A stretch of 39,813 nt of DNA, from assembly GCA_001804345.1 (NCBI GenBank), contig MHFU01000026.1:1-39813 (forward strand). The letters run 5' to 3'. Position 1 is the first letter of the stretch. Every line of letters starts with the position of its first letter. Shown here piece by piece: positions 24,324 to 31,501 of the stretch. The DNA is from Omnitrophica bacterium RIFOXYB12_FULL_50_7 (GTDB lineage: Bacteria; Omnitrophota; Omnitrophia; Omnitrophales; Aquincolibacteriaceae). Position numbers and translations under genes: made by a program. A model generated the notes under the pieces. The model was not told the DNA's origin and searched no databases. It saw only the letters and a list, made by a program, of their open reading frames with translations.

Positions 24324-25721
24324 ATGCGTTCGTATCTCGAAACCTTCCATTCCTCCAAAACTCCCTGGGAGGTTTTTCAAGCAGTCCACGCAAGCTCCCC
24401 GGCTTGTTTTTTCCTGGATTCCCCCCAGTACGCTCCCCCGGATCAAGTTTACTCTTACATTGGGATGGATCCTGAGATAGAAGTTTCTCTTGAGAAGGGC
24501 CGGTTGACCATTTCCGGTGAAGAGAAGGGGAATTATCCCGCTGCCCAACTTTTCCCGCAGTTACGCCGGCTTTTGAAACAAAAAGGGGACAGGCATCTTT
24601 TAAAGAACAAAAGGAGCCAGTCCCAAGCTCCATTCTTTACTGGGGGGCTTGTCGGATATCTTGGGTATGAAACGGCGTCTCTTTGCGACAAAGTAAGTTT
24701 CCGTCCTAAAAAAGAACTTGGAATCCTGGAGGCGTACTTCGGTCTTTTCCGAAATGTGATCGTTTATGACCATAAAGAGCGGATTTATTACTTAGCAATA
24801 AATCCGCGGGACTCGTCCCTCGGGACTCGAGACTCGCAAAAACTAAAATCCTGTTTCGAAAAGTCCATGAAAGCAGAGCCACGTTTCCATCTTAAAAAGA
24901 TTGAGCCGGAAATATCGCGCGGGCATTTTGAAAAAATAGTAAGACGCGCGAAGGAATATATCGCAGCCGGAGATATCTACCAGGCAAATCTGTCCCAGCG
25001 GTTCAATTTCGGATTCCGGGGCTCCGCGCTTGCGCTTTACGACAGGCTCCGCTCAATTAACCCCTCTCCGTTCTCTTCTTTTTTCAAGATCCGGGACCTT
25101 CAGCTCGTGAGCTCATCTCCAGAACGGTTGATCCGTAAGATCGGGAATCTTTGTGAAACGCGGCCGATTGCAGGTACCTGCCCTGCGTATGGGCCTGAGA
25201 AAAAACTTCAGGAGTGGAAGAAAAAGCTTCTCCAGAATCCCAAGGAACGCGCGGAGCACCTCATGCTGGTAGACCTTGAGCGGAACGATCTCGGGCGGGT
25301 TTGTGATTTCCGCTCGGTCAAGGTCGACGAATTCATGACGCTTGAAAAATATTCTTATGTGGTTCACATTGTTTCCAAGATCGTGGGGCGGCTTAAAAAA
25401 GGGAAAGATTGTTTTGACCTGATCAAGGCAATGTTCCCGGGCGGGACGATTACGGGGTGTCCCAAGATCCGTTGTATGGAGATCATTGATGAGCTCGAGC
25501 CTGTGCGGCGCGGTATTTATACCGGTTCCCTTGGCTACATCGATTTGCGCGGTGATATGGACTTGAACATCGTGATCCGGACAATCGTTTTGAAGAACGG
25601 AAGGGGACATCTTCAGGTGGGCGCGGGGATTGTGTATGATTCGGATCCTAAAAAAGAGTATGAAGAGACATTGCATAAGGCTGAGGCGTTGATGAGAGCG
25701 TTAACAGAAGCGTCAGCATGA
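24324..25721 (+). CDS. pabB: aminodeoxychorismate synthase component I (PabB; TrpE-like loop)
   Basis: A 465-residue chorismate-binding enzyme. The catalytic C-terminal domain holds YIAAGDIYQANLSQRF, ERAEHLMLVDLERNDLGRV, MFPGGTITGCPKIRCMEIID and GSLGYIDLRGDMDLNI. It probably forms 4-amino-4-deoxychorismate for folate synthesis with a glutaminase subunit not found here. The next gene is a PabC-type aminotransferase and then purH and folC, which favours PabB over TrpE. One caution: the loop reads RPIAGT (A283) as in anthranilate synthase, where E. coli-type PabB has RPIKGT. The N-terminal half carries two short repeat insertions in linkers (24586-24624 and 24808-24836). Confidence 0.82.
   Translation: MRSYLETFHSSKTPWEVFQAVHASSPACFFLDSPQYAPPDQVYSYIGMDPEIEVSLEKGRLTISGEEKGNYPAAQLFPQLRRLLKQKGDRHLLKNKRSQSQAPFFTGGLVGYLGYETASLCDKVSFRPKKELGILEAYFGLFRNVIVYDHKERIYYLAINPRDSSLGTRDSQKLKSCFEKSMKAEPRFHLKKIEPEISRGHFEKIVRRAKEYIAAGDIYQANLSQRFNFGFRGSALALYDRLRSINPSPFSSFFKIRDLQLVSSSPERLIRKIGNLCETRPIAGTCPAYGPEKKLQEWKKKLLQNPKERAEHLMLVDLERNDLGRVCDFRSVKVDEFMTLEKYSYVVHIVSKIVGRLKKGKDCFDLIKAMFPGGTITGCPKIRCMEIIDELEPVRRGIYTGSLGYIDLRGDMDLNIVIRTIVLKNGRGHLQVGAGIVYDSDPKKEYEETLHKAEALMRALTEASA
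24586..24624. repeat. GGGGACAG-family repeat inside pabB
   Basis: GGGACAGGC (24586-24594) pairs with GCCAGTCCC (24616-24624) at 8 of 9 positions around an AT-rich loop. It encodes KGDRHLLKNKRSQSQ, a hydrophilic stretch directly before the conserved PFFTGGLVGYLGYE, and keeps the frame. Confidence 0.55.
24808..24836. repeat. GGGACTCG repeat cluster inside pabB
   Basis: GGGACTCG occurs at 24808-24815 and 24822-24829, followed by GAGACTCG (24829-24836); GTCCC and GGGAC form a small hairpin between. It encodes the linker PRDSSLGTRDSQK in frame, between the N-terminal and catalytic parts of PabB. Confidence 0.45.
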
Positions 25722-25787
25722 CACCAAGACACAAAGGCACCAGGATGAAACGGGTGACGTGGCAACGCTGTGACAGGTGACCTAAAG

Positions 25788-26675
25788 ATGAGTTATGCAA
25801 TTTATCAGAACGGTAAAAAAGTTAGCGGGGAACTTCCGTTCGATCTTGTGCGAACGGAGGCCATCGGCATTTTCGAAAGTATGCGCGCCTATCGCGGGCA
25901 GATTCTTCATGAAGAGGAGCATCTCTCCAGGTTTTTGGAGTCGGCGAAGACCGTGGGATACAAACCTTTCCCAAAATTGGCGAGGCTCCAGTGGGAGCTA
26001 AAGTTAGCGCTCAGGGATTTTGGTGAAAAAGAATGTTTTGTCCGCTTGACCTTGTGGGAAGGCCATTCCTTTTTGATCCTGGGTTCCCGGGAACATTCGA
26101 AAGAGCTTTATGAGAAGGGCGTGGTGCTTAAAACGGCCTCTTTTCCTCGCGGGGGACCGAACACTTTCCCCTGGCAAGTTAAAGCTTCAGCCTACCAGCA
26201 GGCGATATTGGCCAGCACGGAGCCCCATCCGGACAAGATCTATGAGTGGGTGTTTCTGGATCCGAGAGGATTTCTCACCGAAACACGCGTCGGAAATTTT
26301 TTTATCGTGAAATGCCCCTGTCCACACCGGGTGTGTCACCCTGGACACACCCGGTGTGGACAGGGTGAGGAACCAACGCTACTGACGCCGCCGGAGCACC
26401 TAATCTTGAATGGAGTGACCCGGAGGTTTGTGATAAAATGCGCCTCCGAAATCGGGATCAAGGTTCGAGAAACCCCGTTGATCCGGCATGAATTTTTCAA
26501 CGCGGATGAAGCTTTTCTTTGCAATACTTCCTGGGAAATCCTGCCGGTCCGTGAACTGGATGGTCGCTTTATCGGTGCGGGAAAACCCGGTCCCATTACT
26601 TTAAAACTGCACCGCTATTTTAAAAGGAGGGTTCAACAAGATGTCACGTCACACCGTTCGTCGCGCGCTTATTAG
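25788..26675 (+). CDS. pabC: class IV aminotransferase, probable aminodeoxychorismate lyase
   Basis: A 295-residue fold-type IV PLP enzyme. IFESMRAYRGQILHEEEHLSR opens the family fold, VKASAYQQAILA carries the PLP lysine, FLTETRVGNFFIVK the PLP-binding Glu, and LILNGVTRRFVI the phosphate-binding loop. Position after pabB points to PabC, which splits aminodeoxychorismate into p-aminobenzoate and pyruvate; branched-chain or D-amino-acid aminotransferase cannot be excluded by motif. A 50-bp palindrome adds a Cys/His-rich insert right after FIVK. Start 25788 has AGGTGA upstream. The 3' end overlaps purH by 35 bases. Confidence 0.8.
   Translation: MSYAIYQNGKKVSGELPFDLVRTEAIGIFESMRAYRGQILHEEEHLSRFLESAKTVGYKPFPKLARLQWELKLALRDFGEKECFVRLTLWEGHSFLILGSREHSKELYEKGVVLKTASFPRGGPNTFPWQVKASAYQQAILASTEPHPDKIYEWVFLDPRGFLTETRVGNFFIVKCPCPHRVCHPGHTRCGQGEEPTLLTPPEHLILNGVTRRFVIKCASEIGIKVRETPLIRHEFFNADEAFLCNTSWEILPVRELDGRFIGAGKPGPITLKLHRYFKRRVQQDVTSHRSSRAY
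26316..26365. repeat. 50-bp palindrome inside the aminotransferase gene
   Basis: Arms 26316-26337 and 26344-26365 are perfect reverse complements (22 bp) around the loop ACCCTG. The arm contains GTCCACACCGGGTGTG. It encodes the stretch CPCPHRVCHPGHTRCGQG, in frame and without a stop, at the surface loop where relatives have two or three residues. Confidence 0.95.
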
Positions 26676-28218
26676 CGTTTCTGATAAAACAGGCCTTATT
26701 CCTTTCGCCAAAACGCTACACAAGCACGGTGTGGAAATTCTCTCCACCGGAGGTACTTTAAAAGCCCTCAAGCAGGCTGTAGTCCCTGCAATGGCGGTAG
26801 AGGATTACACAGGATTTCCCGAGATGCTGGACGGCCGGGTGAAGACCCTTCATCCGAAGATCCATGGCGGCCTTCTTTTTCTCCGTCACAAGAAAAGCCA
26901 TCAAAAACAGGTCAAGGCGCATGGCATTAAACCCATCGACCTTGTGGTCGTGAATCTCTATCCTTTTGAGGAAGCGACAAGCAAAGGAAATCTAAGCATG
27001 GACGATGCCAAAGAGTTCATTGATATCGGGGGCCCTTCGATGCTCCGTTCCGCGGCGAAGAATTATCAATCGGTGACCGTGATCACAGACGTTCAGGATT
27101 ATGATCGCGTTGCCCAAGAGCTCGACGAGCATAGAGGAAGCGTAACCGATGAAACGCGTTTCGCGCTTTCCCAAAAGGTTTTCGAGAAAACCTCCGCCTA
27201 CGATGCCGTGATCAGTCAATTCATGGCCATGCACAAGAAAAAAACAGGGGAAGAATCCGCGCTGCCGCCGCAATTCGTTTTCCATTTTAAAAAGGCCCAG
27301 GATCTCCGGTACGGCGAGAACCCGCATCAAAAGGCTGCCTTTTATATCCCAACGACCCACAAGGCCTCGGCTTCCTGGACCCAGCTCCATGGTAAAGAGC
27401 TTTCTTTTAACAATCTTATGGATGTCGACGCAACGCTGGATGTCCTTGCCGAATTCAATGCGCCGGCGGCTTGTGTGGTCAAACACAACAATCCCTGTGG
27501 CATTGCTCAGGACACGCAGGCCCTTGTTGCGGTCGACAAAGCGATCGATGGCGATATTCTGTCAGCCTTTGGCGGGATCGTGGGCGTCAACCGCTGCTGT
27601 GACCGCAAGATCGCGGAAAAAGTCCTCGAGAAGCTCGCGTTCTTTGAAGTGCTGGTGGCGCCATCTTTCAAGCCGGGAGCGCTGAAACTTCTTAAGTCCC
27701 GGAAGAATCTCCGGTTGATCGAGGTTCATCAGTTTCGTGATGAGAATCTCTACGACGTGAAATTCCTTCGCGCAGGGATCCTGGTTCAGGAAAAGAATCG
27801 TCCCATCAAGGATCACATGGCGGAACTGAAAAAGAAACTCAACTTTGTCACGAAGGCCAAGCTTTCCGAAGCGGAGACCGAGGAGTTGATTTTTGCGTTC
27901 CAATGTTCCAAGGTTGTGAAATCGAACGCTATTGTGCTGACCCAGGGGAAGCACACGGTCGGGATCGGGGCGGGGCAGATGTCACGCGTGGATTCGGTAC
28001 AGATCGCGATGCAGAAGGCGGGTTATCTGGCCGAAGGTGCAATGCTTGGCAGTGACGCTTTTTTCCCCATGCCGGATTCCATCGAAATGGCGGCCAAGCA
28101 CAAGATCAAGGCCATCATTCAGCCCGGTGGTTCGATCCGCGATGCGGACGTGATCGCGGCTTGCGATCAAGCCGGCTTGGCGATGGCCTTTATCGGCGAG
28201 CGGCATTTTAAACACTAA
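26641..28218 (+). CDS. purH: bifunctional AICAR transformylase / IMP cyclohydrolase
   Basis: A 525-residue enzyme for the last two steps of purine synthesis: formylation of AICAR with 10-formyl-tetrahydrofolate, then ring closure to IMP. The N-terminal cyclohydrolase domain (1-195) has ISVSDKTGL, LSTGGT and LDGRVKTLHPKIHGG. The transformylase domain has RYGENPHQKA, the catalytic KHNNPCG and the C-terminal GGSIRDADVI. AAAGGAGGG lies 11 bases upstream of the start. It overlaps the end of the pabC-like gene and sits among folate genes, consistent with its cofactor need. Confidence 0.95.
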   Translation: MSRHTVRRALISVSDKTGLIPFAKTLHKHGVEILSTGGTLKALKQAVVPAMAVEDYTGFPEMLDGRVKTLHPKIHGGLLFLRHKKSHQKQVKAHGIKPIDLVVVNLYPFEEATSKGNLSMDDAKEFIDIGGPSMLRSAAKNYQSVTVITDVQDYDRVAQELDEHRGSVTDETRFALSQKVFEKTSAYDAVISQFMAMHKKKTGEESALPPQFVFHFKKAQDLRYGENPHQKAAFYIPTTHKASASWTQLHGKELSFNNLMDVDATLDVLAEFNAPAACVVKHNNPCGIAQDTQALVAVDKAIDGDILSAFGGIVGVNRCCDRKIAEKVLEKLAFFEVLVAPSFKPGALKLLKSRKNLRLIEVHQFRDENLYDVKFLRAGILVQEKNRPIKDHMAELKKKLNFVTKAKLSEAETEELIFAFQCSKVVKSNAIVLTQGKHTVGIGAGQMSRVDSVQIAMQKAGYLAEGAMLGSDAFFPMPDSIEMAAKHKIKAIIQPGGSIRDADVIAACDQAGLAMAFIGERHFKH

Positions 28219-28220
28219 AA

Positions 28221-28287
28221 GGCGTGGAACGGGTAGCGGCAAACGGGGAACGATTCGTTAACCGTTCAGCGTTCCCCGTTCCCCGAG
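28221..28287. repeat. intergenic imperfect palindrome, GGGGAACG family (copy 2)
   Basis: AACGGGGAACG (28242-28252) is the exact complement of CGTTCCCCGTT (28270-28280); further partial pairing extends on both sides. It fills the gap between purH and folC, and its right end stands only three bases before the folC ATG. Confidence 0.7.
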
Positions 28288-28290
28288 CCC

Positions 28291-29601
28291 ATGAACTACT
28301 CCCAAGCCCTTCGCTATTTGAATTCTTTTACCAATCTCGAAAAGCTCGCCCAGTGGCCCCAAAACTCCTTCTTCAATCTTAAACGGATGGAGCATTTGCT
28401 TAAAGCGGCAGGTCATTTGGAGAAGAGTTTTTTCCCCATCTTGATCGCGGGGACCACAGGAAAAGGGTCGACAGGCTTTTTTCTCGAATCTATTCTGAAG
28501 GCCAATGGCATCCGGACGGGTTACTATCACTCCCCGCACGTCGAAGATCCGCGCGAGAGGATCCGGGTTCAGGGAGACATGGTTTCCAAAAGACTTTGGG
28601 CCGAAGGGCTTTCCGCGACGCAAAAACTTCTCCGCCAAAAACCTCTTCCGAAAGCATGGGGCGTTCTGACCTATTTCGAGACCCTGACATTTCTGGCCAT
28701 TTGGATTTTTGTGAAAAGGGGCATCAAAGTCGGCATTTTTGAGATCGGGCTTGGCGGCCGGCTTGATGCGACCAATGTCCTGAAAGCGCCGCTTGTGATC
28801 CTTACGCCCATTCATCTCGACCACGAAGCATTCTTGGGCAACACTATTTCAAAAATAGCTGCTGAAAAAGCCGCGATCATCAAGACGCGAGGACACGCCG
28901 TGATCGGAAAACAATGCCCGGAAGCGCTTCGGGTGATCTGCGGTGCCGTGAAAAGGAATAAGGGAATTTTATGGAAGGCGAAGCCTATCGTCGGGATTTC
29001 GCTCGGGCTTGCCGGGGATTTTCAAAAGAGGAATGCCGGTGTTGTGCTGAAAGCCGCCGAGATCTTGCGGAAGTATTTTAATTTTTCAATAACACCTCAA
29101 CGATCGAAGGAAGGATTGCGATCCCGGAACTGGAAAGGACGCATGGAAAGTTTTTACCGAGGTGGCCGGCGATTTATCCTGGACGGTGCGCATAATCCAA
29201 TCTCGACAACAGAGCTGGTCCGGTCTTTGCGGAAAATGGAACCGGCCGCTCGCAAAGGGGACAGACCCCTTAAAAATTTAGGGGGTCTGTCCCCTTCATG
29301 GCTGGTGTTTGGCGCGATGAATGATAAGAACAGCCGGGAGATGCTCCGGGTGCTGAGCGGATTTTTTTCAAAAATAATCCTGACCGGCATTACGGGAAAT
29401 CGTGCCAAGCCGGTGGCGATGCTTATCGAAGAGGCGAAAGGGCTTTTCAAATGCGTTCTTACGGCCCAGAATGTTGGAGAATCGTTGGAGTTGGCGGGGA
29501 GAGCATCAAACTCCGGAGCTACTATTACGGTGACAGGGTCGTTTTATTTAGTCGGTGAGGCAAGAAAAATCTTAAAAAACCCGGGGAACGGGAAACGGTG
29601 A
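28291..29601 (+). CDS. folC: folylpolyglutamate synthase / dihydrofolate synthase
   Basis: A 436-residue Mur-ligase-like enzyme that adds glutamate to dihydropteroate or to folates using ATP. The P-loop is GTTGKGSTGF (usual form GTNGKGS); YYHSPHVEDPRERI, FEIGLGGRLDATNV and the LDHEAFLGNTISKIAAEKAAII block follow. ILDGAHNP marks the C-terminal domain and LVFGAMNDKN the conserved end. A palindrome inserts about 15 residues between these last two blocks. There is no ribosome-binding site: the sequence before ATG is the end of a GC-rich palindrome. The last codons (NPGNGKR) run into the next palindrome. Confidence 0.9.
   Translation: MNYSQALRYLNSFTNLEKLAQWPQNSFFNLKRMEHLLKAAGHLEKSFFPILIAGTTGKGSTGFFLESILKANGIRTGYYHSPHVEDPRERIRVQGDMVSKRLWAEGLSATQKLLRQKPLPKAWGVLTYFETLTFLAIWIFVKRGIKVGIFEIGLGGRLDATNVLKAPLVILTPIHLDHEAFLGNTISKIAAEKAAIIKTRGHAVIGKQCPEALRVICGAVKRNKGILWKAKPIVGISLGLAGDFQKRNAGVVLKAAEILRKYFNFSITPQRSKEGLRSRNWKGRMESFYRGGRRFILDGAHNPISTTELVRSLRKMEPAARKGDRPLKNLGGLSPSWLVFGAMNDKNSREMLRVLSGFFSKIILTGITGNRAKPVAMLIEEAKGLFKCVLTAQNVGESLELAGRASNSGATITVTGSFYLVGEARKILKNPGNGKR
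29255..29296. repeat. 42-bp palindrome inside folC (GGGGACAG family)
   Basis: AAGGGGACAGACCCC (29255-29269) and GGGGTCTGTCCCCTT (29282-29296) are perfect complements, and TAAA/TTTA continues the stem across one mismatch to a 2-base loop. It is 14 codons long and encodes KGDRPLKNLGGLSP with its edges, leaving the frame intact. The same outer word recurs at 24267-24303 between genes. Confidence 0.95.
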
Positions 29602-29653
29602 ACGGGGAACGGAAAAACGGCTTGCGTTCGGCGTTCCCCTTTCCTCGTTACCC
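29582..29653. repeat. intergenic imperfect palindrome, GGGGAACG family (copy 3)
   Basis: The left side carries GGGGAACGGGAAACGG and GAACGGGGAACGG, the right side GTTCGGCGTTCCCCTTTCC. The folC stop codon (29599-29601) lies inside the left side, so the element supplies the end of FolC. Confidence 0.6.
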
Positions 29654-29664
29654 AATCTTTTAAT

Positions 29665-31056
29665 ATGCCAAAACTAGATCTCGACGATACGATTGCAGCC
29701 ATTGCAACTCCTAATGGTGAGGGAGGCATTGCGGTGATCCGCGTAAGCGGCTCCGGGGCGTTTGAGGCGGTCGAGCCGTTCTTTGTTTCCCAGGATCATG
29801 AAAAGTTGAGCGATGCGCCCGCCAATACGATCCGCTGGGGGAAATTCGTGGATCCCGCGCAGCTTCTCGTGGACCAAGTGCTTGTCAGCTGTTTTCGGGT
29901 CCCACGCTCCTATACCGGGCAAGACGTAATCGAGATCAGCTGTCACGGGGGTTTTGCAATTACGAGAAAGATCCTGGGGGTTTTGCTTTCGAAAGGCGTT
30001 CGCCATGCCGAGCCCGGGGAATTTACACGCCGGGCTTTTTTGAACGGGAAACTCGATCTCACGCAAGCCGAGGCCGTGCTCGATCTGATCCATGCCAAGA
30101 GCGATCGCTCACTCGATATCGCGATCCGTCAACTTTCCGGATCTCTTTCCCGTACGCTCAAAGAGTTAAAAGATGCGCTCATGCGACTTTTGGCTCACAT
30201 GGAAGCCTACCTTGATTTTCCGGAAGAAAACCTGGAAGTGAATGTCCAAAGTGGCATGCAAGATCAATTCACAAACGTTCAGGAAAAGATCTGCTCCCTG
30301 ATCGCGGGCTTTGAGCGCAACCAGTTGATCCGTGAAGGCCTCCTCGTGACCCTCGTGGGAAAACCCAATGTCGGGAAATCCTCGCTTTTTAACGCGCTTC
30401 TTGAACGCGACCGGGCGCTTGTTTCCGATCTGCCGCATACCACGCGCGATCCTTTGGAAGAAGCTCTCGAGATCCGGGGGTTCTATGTCCGATTGCGGGA
30501 CACCGCGGGATTGATTTCCGAGCCGGAACATCCCCTGGACAAGATGGGTATGGATCGGGCGCTTGGAACATTACGGGAAAGTCATGTGGTGTTGTATGTG
30601 GTGGATGGTTCTGTGCCGTTTGAGGAAGCCGACCGCCATGTTTTTCAACTGATTCCTGAAGACAAGAAGGTGATCGCGCTTGTGAACAAATCCGATCTCT
30701 CTTCTCGGATTGAAACGAAGGAGTTCGAAGCGTTTTTAGGCGATAAGTTCCCGATCCGGCTTAACGCGAAGACGCGTGAGGGATTTGGAGAGCTCGAAGA
30801 AAGGATTGCGGGTTGTTTAGAGCAAGGGACTTCCGAGGCGGGGGAGCAAATCACCAGGCTGCGACATAAAAAGGCGCTGGAGGCTGCGCTCGAAGCGTTG
30901 CGGCGTGCGCAGCAGTCTTTTCAAATGAAAATGTCGCTTGAATTTGTGACGCCGGACCTTCGCGCGGCCCTGGAGGCCATGAAAGAACTGACCGGTGAGA
31001 TCTATTCCGAGGATCTTCTGGATGTGATTTTTGCGGAATTCTGCATCGGGAAATAA
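29665..31056 (+). CDS. mnmE: tRNA modification GTPase MnmE
   Basis: A 463-residue GTPase that with MnmG installs the carboxymethylaminomethyl group on U34 of certain tRNAs, using 5,10-methylene-tetrahydrofolate. The N-terminal folate-binding domain has DTIAAIATPNGEGGIAVIRVSG and HGGFAITRKIL. The G domain holds GKPNVGKSSLFNAL (G1), TTRDPLEE (G2), DTAGL (G3) and NKSD (G4). The C-terminus ends with the catalytic Cys motif FCIGK. No ribosome-binding site is visible before ATG 29665. Confidence 0.95.
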   Translation: MPKLDLDDTIAAIATPNGEGGIAVIRVSGSGAFEAVEPFFVSQDHEKLSDAPANTIRWGKFVDPAQLLVDQVLVSCFRVPRSYTGQDVIEISCHGGFAITRKILGVLLSKGVRHAEPGEFTRRAFLNGKLDLTQAEAVLDLIHAKSDRSLDIAIRQLSGSLSRTLKELKDALMRLLAHMEAYLDFPEENLEVNVQSGMQDQFTNVQEKICSLIAGFERNQLIREGLLVTLVGKPNVGKSSLFNALLERDRALVSDLPHTTRDPLEEALEIRGFYVRLRDTAGLISEPEHPLDKMGMDRALGTLRESHVVLYVVDGSVPFEEADRHVFQLIPEDKKVIALVNKSDLSSRIETKEFEAFLGDKFPIRLNAKTREGFGELEERIAGCLEQGTSEAGEQITRLRHKKALEAALEALRRAQQSFQMKMSLEFVTPDLRAALEAMKELTGEIYSEDLLDVIFAEFCIGK

Positions 31057-31092
31057 TTTTAAAAAAATTCCTAAAAATATTTTTTAATTGCG

Positions 31093-31120
31093 TTGACATC
31101 AGAAGTTTCTTTGTTATCCT
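31093..31120 (+). promoter_or_regulatory. distal promoter of the nrdJ leader
   Basis: A perfect TTGACA (31093-31098), a 16-base spacer and TATCCT (31115-31120). A transcript from here would carry a leader of about 375 bases before nrdJ. Confidence 0.5.
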
Positions 31121-31126
31121 TGTCAG

Positions 31127-31405
31127 CGATTTATTTTTAATGGTTAACAAGGATGGCCCCAATTTCAGATACTCTGAAATTGATAAGAGGTGGGACTAAA
31201 ATTCCACTCGCTAAACGAATGAGCAAAGGAAATTTTACGCGCGAGTGTTTAGCGAATGGAAATTTTCGAAAAACCAGCTGGATTTTTATAAAACATAACC
31301 GATTCAGAAACTCGTGGTGCGTTTCTTGAATTTAGGAACTCCAAGGTACAAGTCTTAACATCCAAGGCATTCCATAGGTAAAAACGGTTCGTAGAAAAAA
31401 TTCGA
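31127..31405 (+). promoter_or_regulatory. structured leader upstream of nrdJ
   Basis: There is no gene in 31057-31501. The leader holds a perfect 10-bp stem with a TAC loop (31160-31169 with 31173-31182), next to the word GGATGGCCCCAAT shared with 22357-22404. A second stem pairs ACTCGCTAAAC (31206-31216) with GTTTAGCGAAT (31247-31257) at 10 of 11 positions, and GGAAATTTT occurs twice (31228-31236, 31258-31266). I do not see the B12-box GCCACTG of a cobalamin riboswitch. It may be an uncharacterised leader RNA. Confidence 0.4.
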
Positions 31406-31412
31406 ATGAGAT

Positions 31413-31456
31413 ACTATATATAGTGGTGCTGTTTTAATCTGGCACCCATATATAGT
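31413..31456 (+). promoter_or_regulatory. pair of NrdR boxes upstream of nrdJ
   Basis: Box 1, ACTATATATAGT (31413-31424), contains CTATATATAG, an exact match to the CWATATATWG core of NrdR boxes. Box 2, CCCATATATAGT (31445-31456), matches 9 of 10 core positions. They are 32 bases apart, about three helical turns, as in known NrdR site pairs. NrdR represses ribonucleotide reductase genes when dATP is high; its gene is not in the window. Confidence 0.8.
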
Positions 31457-31501
31457 AATATTTAATAAGCTTTTAAAAAGTTTAGGGAGAAAAGACGTTT
31501 T

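Noticed and set aside
22779..29653. CRISPR-like array from repeated GGGGAACG words
   Set aside because: The repeats are inverted, vary in length and have no regular spacers; there are no cas genes.
31127..31405. Cobalamin riboswitch upstream of nrdJ
   Set aside because: Expected from gene function, but no GCCACTG B12 box or typical core could be found by eye; kept only as an unassigned leader.
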